Assembly: GCF_033958435.1 (NCBI RefSeq)
Contig: NC_134144.1
Span: 7,868,010-7,932,009 of the forward strand
Direction of reading: 5' to 3'
Origin: Carettochelys insculpta
Lineage: Eukaryota; Chordata; Testudines; Carettochelyidae
DNA: 64,000 nucleotides
Below are positions 54,436 to 64,000 of this stretch, piece by piece. The notes under the pieces are model-generated. The model was not told where the DNA came from and searched no databases. It saw nothing but the letters and a program-made list of their open reading frames with translations. How positions within the stretch are numbered: position 1 is the stretch's first letter; the number at the start of each line of letters is the position of its first letter. The translations under genes and the position numbers were made by a program.

Positions 54436-54610
54436 AATGTGCAGAAAAAACACAGTCCTGCAGCAGCTTAAAGACTAACAGTTTTATTTGTTAGTTAATG
54501 CGCTTTTGTGGGTCTGACCTAATAAATAAAATTGTTAGTCTTTAAGGTGCTACAGGACTGCTTATTTTTGTTTTTTGTGATGCTGCAGACTAACACAGCT
54601 ACCCTTTAGA
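54436..54610. mobile_element. Penelope-type repeat, head-to-head inverted pair
   Basis: The left arm (cagtcctgcagcagcttaaa then gactaacagttttattt) and the right arm (aataaataaaattgttagtc then tttaaggtgctacaggactg) are inverted copies of the same segment, with a short core remnant (gcgcttttgtgggtctgacc) between them. The element then ends cagactaacacagctaccc. The hammerhead-like core is truncated. Confidence 0.65.
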
Positions 54611-54616
54611 GACTAT

Positions 54617-55006
54617 GGCTGTGTCTACACTTGCATTCCTCTTTCGAAAGAGGTATGCAGACAAGGTACACATCTGCATCGCCAATGCCTCATTTGCCTA
54701 TTCTTCTTTCAAAATAGCATCTTTCCAAAGAAGAAAACCAGTGCAGACACTGCTCTTTTGAAAGTAAACCCCATCGTCGAAAGAATCCTTCTTCCCTTTT
54801 TTTATGGGAAGAAGGATTCTTTCCACATAGGGTTTACTTTCGAAAGAGCAGTGTCTACACTGGTGTTCTTCTGTGGAAAGAAGCTATTTCAAAATAAGAC
54901 TATGCAAATGAGGTGTCAGCTATGCAAATTTGTACTTCATTTGCATTTTCAATTTACTTCATTTGCATACCTCTTTCGAAGGAGGAACACCAGTGTAGAC
55001 ACAGCC
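54617..55006. mobile_element. Foldback MITE with perfect 15-bp TIRs and nested inner palindrome
   Basis: 390 bp. The ends ggctgtgtctacact and agtgtagacacagcc are perfect inverted repeats, and similarity continues inward (cctctttcgaaagaggtatg). A second, inner inverted repeat spans about 54734-54865, with arms that themselves end in a cagtgcagacactgctc / gagcagtgtctacactgg motif resembling the outer ends. Flanks are TAT and TAC. The 90-residue forward ORF here is an artefact. Confidence 0.78.
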
Positions 55007-55676
55007 TACCTGCTGTGTAACAGGTCATAAGGAAGCAGGAAGGGAGCATTGTACATAAGCGAGACAGCGGGGAGGGAGCGTTTCTGAGGCGGATCCTGAG
55101 GTTATTGCTGCATCTTGGTGTCAGTCAGTCGTCTTCCTTTTAACATTTCGGCTTTGTGGTGCTGTAAAGTGCCTTTCAGAATTCATAGTTTCCCGTGGAT
55201 TCACAGCATTTCCTTCCAACTTGGAAGATGTTGAGTGGAGCTCTGGGGACAGCTGTGTATCCAGTCAGCCATGTCAAGGGGAGGGAAGTGGGGAAGAGGC
55301 AATGGTCAGGGTCCTATAAGCAGTGTAGAAGGAGCTACTGGAAATGGAGTGAGAGCACCACCACTTGGACTGATAATATGGGCCAGGGCCCACAGTACCA
55401 TCTGAATGGAATGAAAGGAGATACAGGAGAGGTGCCATTCAAATGGTTGAGGAGAATCCAGTCCAGAGCTGCTCATTTGTCTTTGTTCTCATTACGTTTT
55501 AATACGCCACCACAATGAGACTGTGTGCCTGCTATGGAAAGGAGCTATTGACCAACTGGTACTACAGAGGCCAGGAAACGGAAGAAGCGATTAGAAGACA
55601 GAGAGCAGTAATACAGATGTCTTCTTTAGCTTTGTTTTATTGAGGCTCCTTCTATATGCGTTATAAGTTTTACTTA

Positions 55677-56009
55677 CAGGGGTCAGCAACCCTCAGCAAG
55701 CATGCAAAGCATGGTGCGTGAGCTAATTTTCATCCGCACGTGGGGCAGGAGCTCAGCCCCACCCCACCTCCCCCATGCAGCCGAGAGCTTGCTCAAAGCC
55801 ATGCCACCGGTGGATTAACAAAAAAGACAAGCTAACGATATCAACCACCACCTAAATGGTAAAGCCCTGCATCGTAATTTATTTATTAATGACACTGTTG
55901 TAAGCAGGACTACCAGTGAGTTTAAAAAGGCTCACTGGCACTGGGACTGTACATAGAGGGCAAAAGGATAATTCTCAGCACTCTACCTTAGAAAGGTTGC
56001 TGACCCCTA
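55677..56009. mobile_element. hAT-like MITE with CAGGGGTCAGCAACC ends
   Basis: 333 bp bounded by caggggtcagcaacc and ggttgctgacccct(a). The ends match a widespread hAT-type family of turtles and crocodilians from memory. An 8-bp target duplication is not evident. Non-coding. Confidence 0.7.
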
Positions 56010-57609
56010 TAATACTAAACTCCTATGACATTGGAATTAAGTATCACAAAGCCTTCTGGAAAGGCCTAGGAAACACTTTTGCCTGCTTTCTTGTTTTGCC
56101 TGTTGTACTTGGTCTTGTGCTTGAAATGAAGTTGGAGATAAAAAACCCCTTGGAATTGCACCTGCTCCTTCCGAAGGGTTCTCATAGTCAGTTAGAAAAA
56201 CTGAATTCCTTATAGTTTATAATCTGGGTTGACATTTAGGCAGATGGGGGTTTAAATTTAGGTGGACGTCCTGACTCTGTTTTCAAAAGTGACCATTGAT
56301 TTTTCACTACCCAATTTTAAATAAAAAGTCTGATTTTTTTTCAGAAAGCACAGAGCGACTGCCCTCCAATAATCAGACTTCCTGATGCAGGGTTTCAAAT
56401 TGACCCCCAGACATGGAACAAAGCAAATCTCACTACCTGTTTTCAGGAGCATAGGCACTATACGTGAGGGAAAAGGCACCGTACATGGCATCGAGTTCTG
56501 TTTGTTTTCTATCATTCAGAGCCTACTCATACTAAAGCATTTCTCTCTAAAAAGTCAGCATGTAAAAAGCAAGAACAAACCAACCCCCAAAACTATCCAT
56601 AAAGTAGTTTTTATCAGGTTTATAATTTCAGCTATTGAAACTTCACCATCGAAAATATAAAATGTGTTCCTTGCCACAAACTACTGCTCCCCAAAATGTA
56701 GTTTACTGGCCAACTAAAAGTGACAACATAAAAATTGGCTTGGTCCTAGAGTACAAAAAAACTATATTTGAAGCCTACAAAATTATGACATCACATTGTA
56801 AATAGCAGGCAATTTAATGACATTTAAACAATTATATTACATTTTCAACCTCACTAATTTGCACCACAGCTGTTCTCTTTGCCTTTTTATTTGGAAAAAT
56901 GACTGTGGAGCTTTAATGATGGCAAAAAATAAAACAAATGTTAAAAAAAAAACTGCTGAGACCACAATAGATATGGAAAGAGCCTTGTTTAACAGGCTAT
57001 AGTGAGAATTGTGTGGTTAGCATTTATGGTGAGATAAAGAAAATGCATGAGGAAAACATTGTTATTGTGAGTAGACTTGGCAACGTGTAGCGTGCAGGTT
57101 GCTGACCCGAGGTTGTGCATGTAAGCTACCGGAAATAGATTCATGTTAGTAGATCCTCTCTGAATGCCTCAGCATGGAGTTATTCTAAGAGGCTCTTGTA
57201 ATGAATTGTTTTAAGGGGATTAGTTAATTTGTTACTGCCATGCTGTGTATATTTAATGGAAAGCATAACAGCCAGGAACATAGAGACAATATAGAGGAGC
57301 TTTTAGGGATGACTGCATGATTCTCCATTAATCGAACAAAGCAAATCAGTGGGTAGCTCTTCTTAGGACAAACAAAAATAGAAGCCATATTGTATATTTT
57401 CCTTCCCTGTTATACAAATATGATTCCACTTACAAGGAAGTAAGGCAAAAGGCCCTGTTTCTCCCAGCTGACAGAAAGACTCCTGTTGACAACACTTTTT
57501 TATTGGTTTGTTTGCTTATTTTGCTTACTGCAGCTTAGAAGCATAGGGACCCTCCCCCCCCACCTTGCATCTTACAGTGTTCCTGTTTTACACTTTTTCT
57601 CCTCTCCTG

Positions 57610-58321
57610 AGCTGTGTCTACACGTGCACGCTACTTCGAAGTAGCGGCACTAACTTCGAAATAGCGCCCGTCGCGGCTACACGTGTCGGGCGCTACTTCG
57701 AAGTTAACTTCGACGTTAGGCGGTGAGACGTCGAAGTCGCTAACCTCATGAGGGGATCGGAATAGCGCCCTACTTCGACATTCAATGTTGAAGTAGGGAC
57801 CGTGTAGACGATCCGTGTCCCGCAACGTCGAAATTGCCAGGTCCTCCATGGCGGCCATCAGCTGGGGGGGTTGAGAGATGCTCTCTCTCCAGCCCCTGCG
57901 GGGCTCTATGGTCACCGTGGGCAGCAGCCCTTAGCCCAGGGCTTCTGGCTGCTGCTGCGGCAGCTGGGGATCCATACTGCAGGCACAGGGTCTGCATCCA
58001 GTTGTCGGCTCTGTGTATCTTGTGTTGTTTAGTGCAACTGTGTCTGGGAGGGGCCCTTTAAGGGAGCGGCTTGCTGTTGAGTCCGCCCTGTGACCCTGTC
58101 TGCAGCTGTGCCTGGCACCCTTATTTCGATGTGTGCTACTTTGGCGTGTAGACGTACCCTTGCAGCTCCTATTTCGATGTGGTGCCGCGCAACGTCGAAG
58201 TTGAACATCGACGTTGCCAGCCCTGGGGGACGTGTAGACGTTATTCATCGAAATAGCCTATTTCGATGTTGCTACATCGAAATAAGCTATTTCAATGTTG
58301 GCTTCACGTGTAGACGTAGCC
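57610..58321. mobile_element. CpG-rich 712-bp MITE with TTCGAA motifs
   Basis: The left end agctgtgtctacacgtgc and right end cacgtgtagacgtagcc are inverted, and the trinucleotide CTG flanks both ends (57607-57609 and 58322-58324), fitting a 3-bp target duplication as made by PIF/Harbinger transposases. Both arms are packed with ttcgaa and ttcgac motifs. The interior is GC-rich (ccatggcggccatcagctgg, ggagggg). High CpG content suggests a fairly recent insertion, because older copies lose CpG. ORFs of up to 105 residues on both strands have no domain. Confidence 0.75.
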
Positions 58322-59102
58322 CTGGAGAGCAGGATGGAAGTTGAGATGATCAGAAGACAGGTGAAGACAAGAACAGAGCACTAACAGATAACGAGAACTG
58401 CCAACCCTGATTCAGGTTACTACCTGTTTATTGTTCCCTAGTTCTGGATTCACAAAGGCTCAGTCTGTCTTATCCACAGTTTCCTGCTTTGTTTCCCTTC
58501 AGTCCTTGCCCCCTCCCATCTTTTTGGAGTAGGCCCAGAATCTTCCCTGATTGTAGCTTTTTAGGAGAAGGAGGTTTTCTTCTAAGCACAGAACCGGTGT
58601 GCTTGTTCTTCCCTAGCATTAGTTGAGCCACTGTTAAGAGCTCTGATCAGCAGCTGTTTTCCCACCCTTTAATCCCTCATCTTCTCAGTTGCAGTCTTGA
58701 TGCCAGATCCCAGCCCCAAGATAAAAAGCCCAACAGATGACTTTAGATCTGGAGAACAAGCAAGACCAGTACAGTTCGGATCTCAGGGGGCAGCTCTCCA
58801 CCTCTGGACTTCATTTCTCTGTTTAAATGAATACACTCTAGTACCTCAGAACCACTTCTGAGGTCCTACAGCTTGCAAGAGAAGTTAGAAGTGACCCCTG
58901 ACTCTCAGACTGACGTCAGGTGACTACTGCTGATCCCGATGTCTCTCTACTGACACGAATATACTCTTATAAATGTCTCCTGGTTTCTCTTCTCCTGGAA
59001 GGTTTCTCTTGGTTAGGATAAGTTTAGGGAGACTCCGAAAGTGATAGCTTCCCTATCTCTATAAATCTACCCTGTATTCATTCATGATGAACAGGTAATT
59101 AA

Positions 59103-60960
59103 GTAGAATCATAGAAGATTAGGATTGGAAGAGATCTCAAAAGTCATTTAGTTCAACTTCTCTCCAAAGGAGGACCAACCCCAAATAAATCATTCCAGTC
59201 AGAGCTTTGCCAAGCCTGGCCTAAAAAAAAAAACCTGTGGAGATTCCACCACCCCTCTTGGCAACCAATTCTAGTGTGTCACGATGCTCCTGGTGAAATA
59301 GTTTTTCCTAGTATCCAATCTCCCTCTCTATTCCACTGCAACTTGAGACCATTGCTCTTTGTTTGGTCATCTGTAGCCACTGAAAACATCCTCTTGCCAT
59401 CTTCTTTGGACCCCCTTCTTCAGGTGGTTGAAAGCAGTGATCAAATCCCCCCCTTACGGCTCTTTGGCAGCCAAAAGAAGCCCAGTTCCATCAGCCTCTG
59501 CTCATGTGTGCTAGACCGCTAAGCATTTTCATGGCTCTCTGCAAGACTCTCTCCAATTTGTCCACATCCTTTCTGTTGCAGGGGACCCACAATTGGACAC
59601 AGTACTCCAGATATTACTTCATCAGTGCCAAAGAGAGGGAAATAACCACTTCCTCCAGTCTGCTGCTCTTACTAATGCAGCTCAATGCACTTTTAGCCTT
59701 CTTGTCAACAAGAGCACACGATTGACCCATGTGCAGCTTCTCATCCACTGTAATCTACAGGTCTTTTTTCTGCACAACAGGTGCTTAGCCAGTCAATCCC
59801 AAGACTGTAGCAATGCTTGGGATTCTTCCATCCTAAGTGTAGGAGTCTGCACTTGTTCTTGTTGAACCTCACTGAATTTCTTTTGGGCTAATCCTCTGGA
59901 TACTAATCCTACCCTTCAACATATCTACCTCTCCCCACAGCTTAAGGTCATCCCTAAACTTGCTGAGGGTGCAAACCAACCCATCATCCAGGTCATTAGT
60001 GAAGAGTTTGACCAAAACCACCCCCAGAACTGACCCCTGAGGCACTCTGTTTCATGCAAGCTAGACATCAAGCTATTGACCCCCTTCTCGTTGAGCCCAA
60101 TGATTTAGCCAGTTATACAACTAATAGTCCCTTTATCCAGGTCATACGTCAACTTGCCAGGGGAGAGCAAATCAAATACTAGGGTGACCATATCAAAATA
60201 TTTTCTAATGTCAAGGTATATTACACCCACCACTTTTCCCCTAGCCACAGAGCCATTATCTAATCGTAGAAGGCAATTAGATTGCTCAGGAATGACTTGC
60301 CCTTCATGAACTCATGTTGACTGTTCCCAATCACCTTCTCCTCCAAGTGTTTCAAAATGGATTCCTTGAGGACCTGATCCATGATTTTTCCAGAGACTGA
60401 GGTGAAGCTGAGTGGTCTGTAGTTCCCTGTATTCTCCTCCTTCCCTTTTTTAAAGACGGGCACTACATTTGCCTTGTTCCAAGCGAGCAGGACCTCCCCA
60501 GATCAGCAAGTATTTTCAAAGATAATGGCCAAGCACCTACAATCACAACAGACAACTCTCTCAGCACACTCTGATGCATTAGATCTGGCCACATAGACTT
60601 GTGTGTGTCCAGTTTTTCTGAATAGTCCTCTATCTGTTTTTTCACCACTGAGGGCTGCCCACCTCCTCCCCTTACTGTGCTGTCCAGTGGTACATTCTGA
60701 CCTTGGCTGTGAAGGCAGAAAAGCACTTAGTACTTCAGCTTTGTTCACATAATCTGTCACTAGGCTGCCTTCCCCATTCAATAGGGGTTCCCTGACTTTT
60801 ACTGTCCTCCTTGTTGCTAACCACTGGTAAAACCACTTCTTGTTATCCTTCACATCTCTTGCTAGCTGCCATTCCAACTGCACTTTGGCCTTCCTGATAA
60901 CCTCTGCATTCTTGAGCATTAGCCTAGGGCCACAGTGCCTCCACCTCACCCGCTCTTTTC
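59103..60960 (-). mobile_element. CR1 LINE, 5'-truncated, antisense, 1.86 kb
   Basis: Read on the minus strand it begins with QLEWQLARDVKDNKKWFYQW (segment upstream of reverse transcriptase). The palm follows (FKKGKEENTGNYRPLSFTSV, then SGKIMDQVLKESILKHLEEK, with the NSQHEFMKGKSFLSNLIAFY motif). Next is motif A (VIYLDIRKYFDMV), a region with frameshifts containing NDLDDG/FADD-like remnants, and the 3' UTR ending in agaatcatagaa (reverse complement of the CR1 terminal repeat). ORF2 is broken by several frameshifts and stops. It is the largest mobile element in the window. Confidence 0.88.
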
Positions 60961-63631
60961 TCCAGAGTCATTCCTCATTGCAAATATCCCTAGACATAGA
61001 TGCAAAAGTCCTGAAAACATCTTCCAACTCAGCACTGCTTGATGAATCCCCAAAAGTTGGGCCATCCATCAGATGCTATGGAAAAAACACTGGAAGCTGC
61101 CATGGTTCTGGAAGTTGCACTTCACAAGGTTTTGCAGCTCCAACTTTGCTCAGGTGAGAAGATATTTTTGTGTACAGCTGGCACAGGACTGAGCCATTTT
61201 CTTAGTAACTTCTCAAAATTCTTTCAGTCCCCTGCTTTGAACAGGGATTTCCTTTGCATCTTGTTTCATCCTCCTCTCTAGAGCTGGCAGCAGCCACTGC
61301 TAGCTCTGAAATGACAGCTCTATTCCCGGTGTCAAACTATACTTCAGCTCTGCCCTTTGGAAGTGTAAACTAGATGGCAAGGATGTAAAGCACACAGCCA
61401 AGCATTCCCAGCCTCCAGCCAAAGCCCCATGCTCTACCATTGTCATCTAGCATCGTTACTTTAGTCCCTCAATGACTGTCACGTGTTTGGGACTTATTTC
61501 ATCTCCTCCCAGGTTTCCTCTTTCCTTTGGGCTTTTTTGAAGAGCAAAGGATATCCACTACACTTATAGGACCAAATTTTGTGTTTAGATGCCCCCATAC
61601 ATCTCCAAAGGGCATAGTTTGGCCCTGGGAGGCTAATTTAACGCTCCCATCACAATAACTATCTCAGCAGGTTTCTCCTGAGCTGCCTCATCGATCGTGA
61701 AGAGGAGAGAGCCGTCCAGCCCTGCAGCTTCCCCTTGTTGGAGCAGGAATGACAACATTCTGAGCATGTAGGGGGCTGAAAACCCTTGGACATGCCAGGC
61801 TTCACATTGTTTTCATTAGGGCATGCTTTGACTGTCGGCTTGGCTCTCTGGCTTCAGGGGACAATGCTCTACTCAGTGTGATGATCCAGGTTTCAGCTCT
61901 GGAAGCTCAGATACAGGAGCTATTCAAGGAAACTACTGCAAAAGCCATCATCATCCATGCTGTTCTTACAGTTGTTTCCTGGTTCCCCCAAAAACATGAT
62001 TCACAGCTCAGGTTGGAGGCTTCTCAGTCATATGCCTCATTCCTGAAAGCAGACTGTACACAGAAGGCTATCCTATAGGCCTGCCTAATTCTGTTGTTCA
62101 ACAGAACTGAACAATACTGATGGTTGCATGTCATTGGCCATCCAGGGTCCTACCAGCAGCTGTTTCAGTTTTGCAGCCAAAGCTGTTTTAGTTCTCCATT
62201 CTTATCCCTTTGTTGTTAGCTTGTACATTCTCACAAATCTGTTGCTAGTATTTTTCCACTGTGCTGCGCTGGTATGGGACAAACATCTCTCCTTTCCTGG
62301 AAACTCTGTCTCTCAGTGAAGAATCAGATGATGCAAAATACTATGTCATTATGGAATTAAAGATGGTGGTACGATGCATATGCAGAGGGGATGCCAAATT
62401 AAGCCTGCATGGTTTGCTGACAGCAGAGGAATGGAGATTCAGGAGTCCAGATTCTATAAAGGTGTAGTTACAAACCATTACTGCCTCTACCTCCAGCCTG
62501 TTGTGGTCCCTCCATATGCCAACCTTTGCACCCCCACAGAGCAGGGAAAGGAAGTGGACGCTCTTTGATACTGGCATGCACTAAAGCTGCACACACTTTT
62601 TGGATGCAAAGGGATTTGCCCCTTTAGCTACAATTTTTTCCCCTGCCCTCCTTCTTACAGGTGGAAAAAGGGCCACCTTTTTTTAAAGTAGGAAAAAGTA
62701 GATCACTGGAACAAAACAAAGAAATCTAAATAATTTATTTTAACTAAATTCAGTTTTATTGAAAAATAGTTTTAAAAAATAATTAAAATGAAGCCTTTTT
62801 TCAGAAACAGTCTTGGCAAAAACTTTGACCAGTTTCTAGCATATGCAGCTCAGGTGTGAGCACCTGACAAACACGCTGGCTTATTGCACTGCTTTTAAAA
62901 AGCCCAACTGTGTAGAAATGCCCTGTAGCAAGCTGTGGGGAAGGTACCCTTAGTATAGGCAAGGTAGAAGACTCCCTTGAAAGTCCTGGCATATGAGGTG
63001 GCCTGGGTTATGGTTTGGGGACCAGGGGATGAATGAGGAGCAGGGGCCACAGCCACAGAGGGACCCAGCATGTAGCTCTGCTGAAACTGCAGGCAATGCC
63101 ATGGCCCTTAGGATGCCATGGAGGGACTTCCAGAACTCAGAGAGCCTATAGGGCTGCCACTTTTAGTTGGACACATTCCTAGAGGTTTCATCACATGACC
63201 TAAGCTTTAGTTAAACAATTAATCTTTAGTTGCTGAAGACTCCAGGACAACCCAACAGAGAAGCACCCCAGGGCTCGGTAAGATAGTCCAAGAGCTTCTC
63301 CACCTGCTGGAGCAGCTGAAGATTGAGAAGACACAAAGGTGGTTAAAAGCCACTTTGTCCCACCCACTCCCTGGATTCAGAGTTCCCATACCTGTTACCT
63401 TGCTAGATGATAATGGTGGAAAAGGAAACATCCTAGCTATAGAACAGGCTGATTAGAGATGGTGGTATTCCACACCCTTGCCCGTTCTCCATTGTTTCTG
63501 GAATGAACATGCCCTACCTGTATGCACATCATTCTCTCTGTAGCTCTGTCCTTTCAAAAATTAAACCAAGGATATTGGAAAGACACACTCATCTACTCCC
63601 AAGTGCAGCACCCGCCCTTAATCAACCAAAG

Positions 63632-63721
63632 ACAAATCCTGCAGCCCTTACTCAGGTAACACTCCCATTGACAATGAAGGTCTGCCGACTTCACTGGAAG
63701 TTTTGCTTGAATACGAATGGC
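63632..63721. mobile_element. Small foldback relic 115 bp before the CYT-1 exon
   Basis: cctgcagcccttactcaggt followed by aacactcccattgac is loosely inverted against tcactggaagttttgcttga. It belongs to the same general group as 7102 and 33201. It ends about 115 bp upstream of the exon, before the branch-point zone. Confidence 0.45.
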
Positions 63722-63835
63722 TGGAGTTGACCCCTCTTCAGCAACCCTCGCTGTTGTGCATGTTGTCCCCCATTGGTTCATACAGCTCATGTGACCTGTT
63801 CTTATATCCATCATTCCATTTTTCTTTCCTATTAG

Positions 63836-63883
63836 AGTGAAATTGGACACAGCCCTCCTCCTGCCTACGCCCCTATGTCAGGA
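63836..63883 (+). CDS. ERBB4: ERBB4 CYT-1 alternative cassette exon (human exon 26 equivalent)
   Basis: This 48-bp exon encodes 16 residues, SEIGHSPPPAYAPMSG, with phase 0 at both ends, so skipping it gives the CYT-2 form and including it the CYT-1 form. In mammals this segment contains a PPAY motif, bound by WW-domain proteins such as NEDD4-family ligases and YAP, and an overlapping YTPM motif, a PI3-kinase p85 SH2 site once phosphorylated. Here PPAY is intact and the second motif reads YAPM, so the YxxM requirement is kept although Thr is replaced by Ala. The acceptor has a good pyrimidine run (tccatttttctttcctattag would be its last 21 bases) and the donor GGA/gtaagt is strong. It lies 22.9 kb after the previous exon. 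It is too short for ordinary ORF finders. Confidence 0.95.
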
Positions 63884-64000
63884 GTAAGTATTTCACAATC
63901 AACTTTCCTCCTTTAGGTTTTTTTTTTCCATCTCTTACAATCTACTGTTTTCTTCATCAATGGCCCAATGTTCTCCAGTGCCCAACGCAACGAGATTGAG
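63884..64000 (+). other. ERBB4: ERBB4 intron after the CYT-1 exon (start only)
   Basis: The intron opens with a consensus donor, gtaagt, directly after the CYT-1 exon. Only 117 bp are present and they hold nothing else recognisable. The remaining tail exons lie beyond the window. Confidence 0.9.

Noticed and set aside
57631..58344. Cluster of GC-rich ORFs up to 105 residues
   Set aside because: Contained in a non-coding MITE; no conserved protein features.

Overview
The window is vertebrate nuclear DNA: one multi-exon gene on the + strand inside very large, repeat-filled introns. The six coding exons together encode the C-terminal half of the tyrosine kinase domain and the start of the cytoplasmic tail of ERBB4 (HER4). 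Exon lengths (156, 76, 147, 98, 171, 48 bp), phases and protein sequence match the mammalian gene almost exactly. In human numbering, as I recall it, these are exons 21 to 26. No other protein gene or RNA gene can be supported.

Organism: a sauropsid, most likely a turtle. The evidence is the repeat content: many 5'-truncated CR1 LINEs, pogo/Tigger-like elements of about 320 bp, foldback MITEs with GGCTGTGTCTACAC-type ends, MIR-like SINE fragments, and repeats containing TGGGTCTGTCCCACGAAAGC that I associate with Penelope-like elements of turtles. The species cannot be fixed from this; a soft-shelled or related turtle is only a guess.

Layout: 1-29540 is the 3' part of an upstream intron. Exon 21 (29541-29696) carries the catalytic loop and DFG motif. 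Exon 22 (33518-33593) carries the APE-equivalent segment. Exon 23 (35542-35688) and exon 24 (38697-38794) finish the C-lobe. Exon 25 (40776-40946) begins the tail. A 22.9 kb intron follows, and then the alternatively spliced CYT-1 exon (63836-63883), whose PPxY and YxxM motifs let the receptor bind WW-domain proteins and PI3-kinase. All splice sites are GT/AG and the reading frame is continuous.

The introns hold layers of transposon relics. Points of interest are hammerhead-ribozyme-like cores in Penelope-type repeats, an R2/NeSL-like reverse transcriptase relic near 10.4 kb, a probable solo LTR near 11 kb, a local family of three related unclassified repeats at 11.7-14.2 kb, a 22-nt templated insertion at 12.93 kb, a CpG-rich 712-bp MITE at 57.6 kb, and a 1.86 kb antisense CR1 at 59-61 kb.
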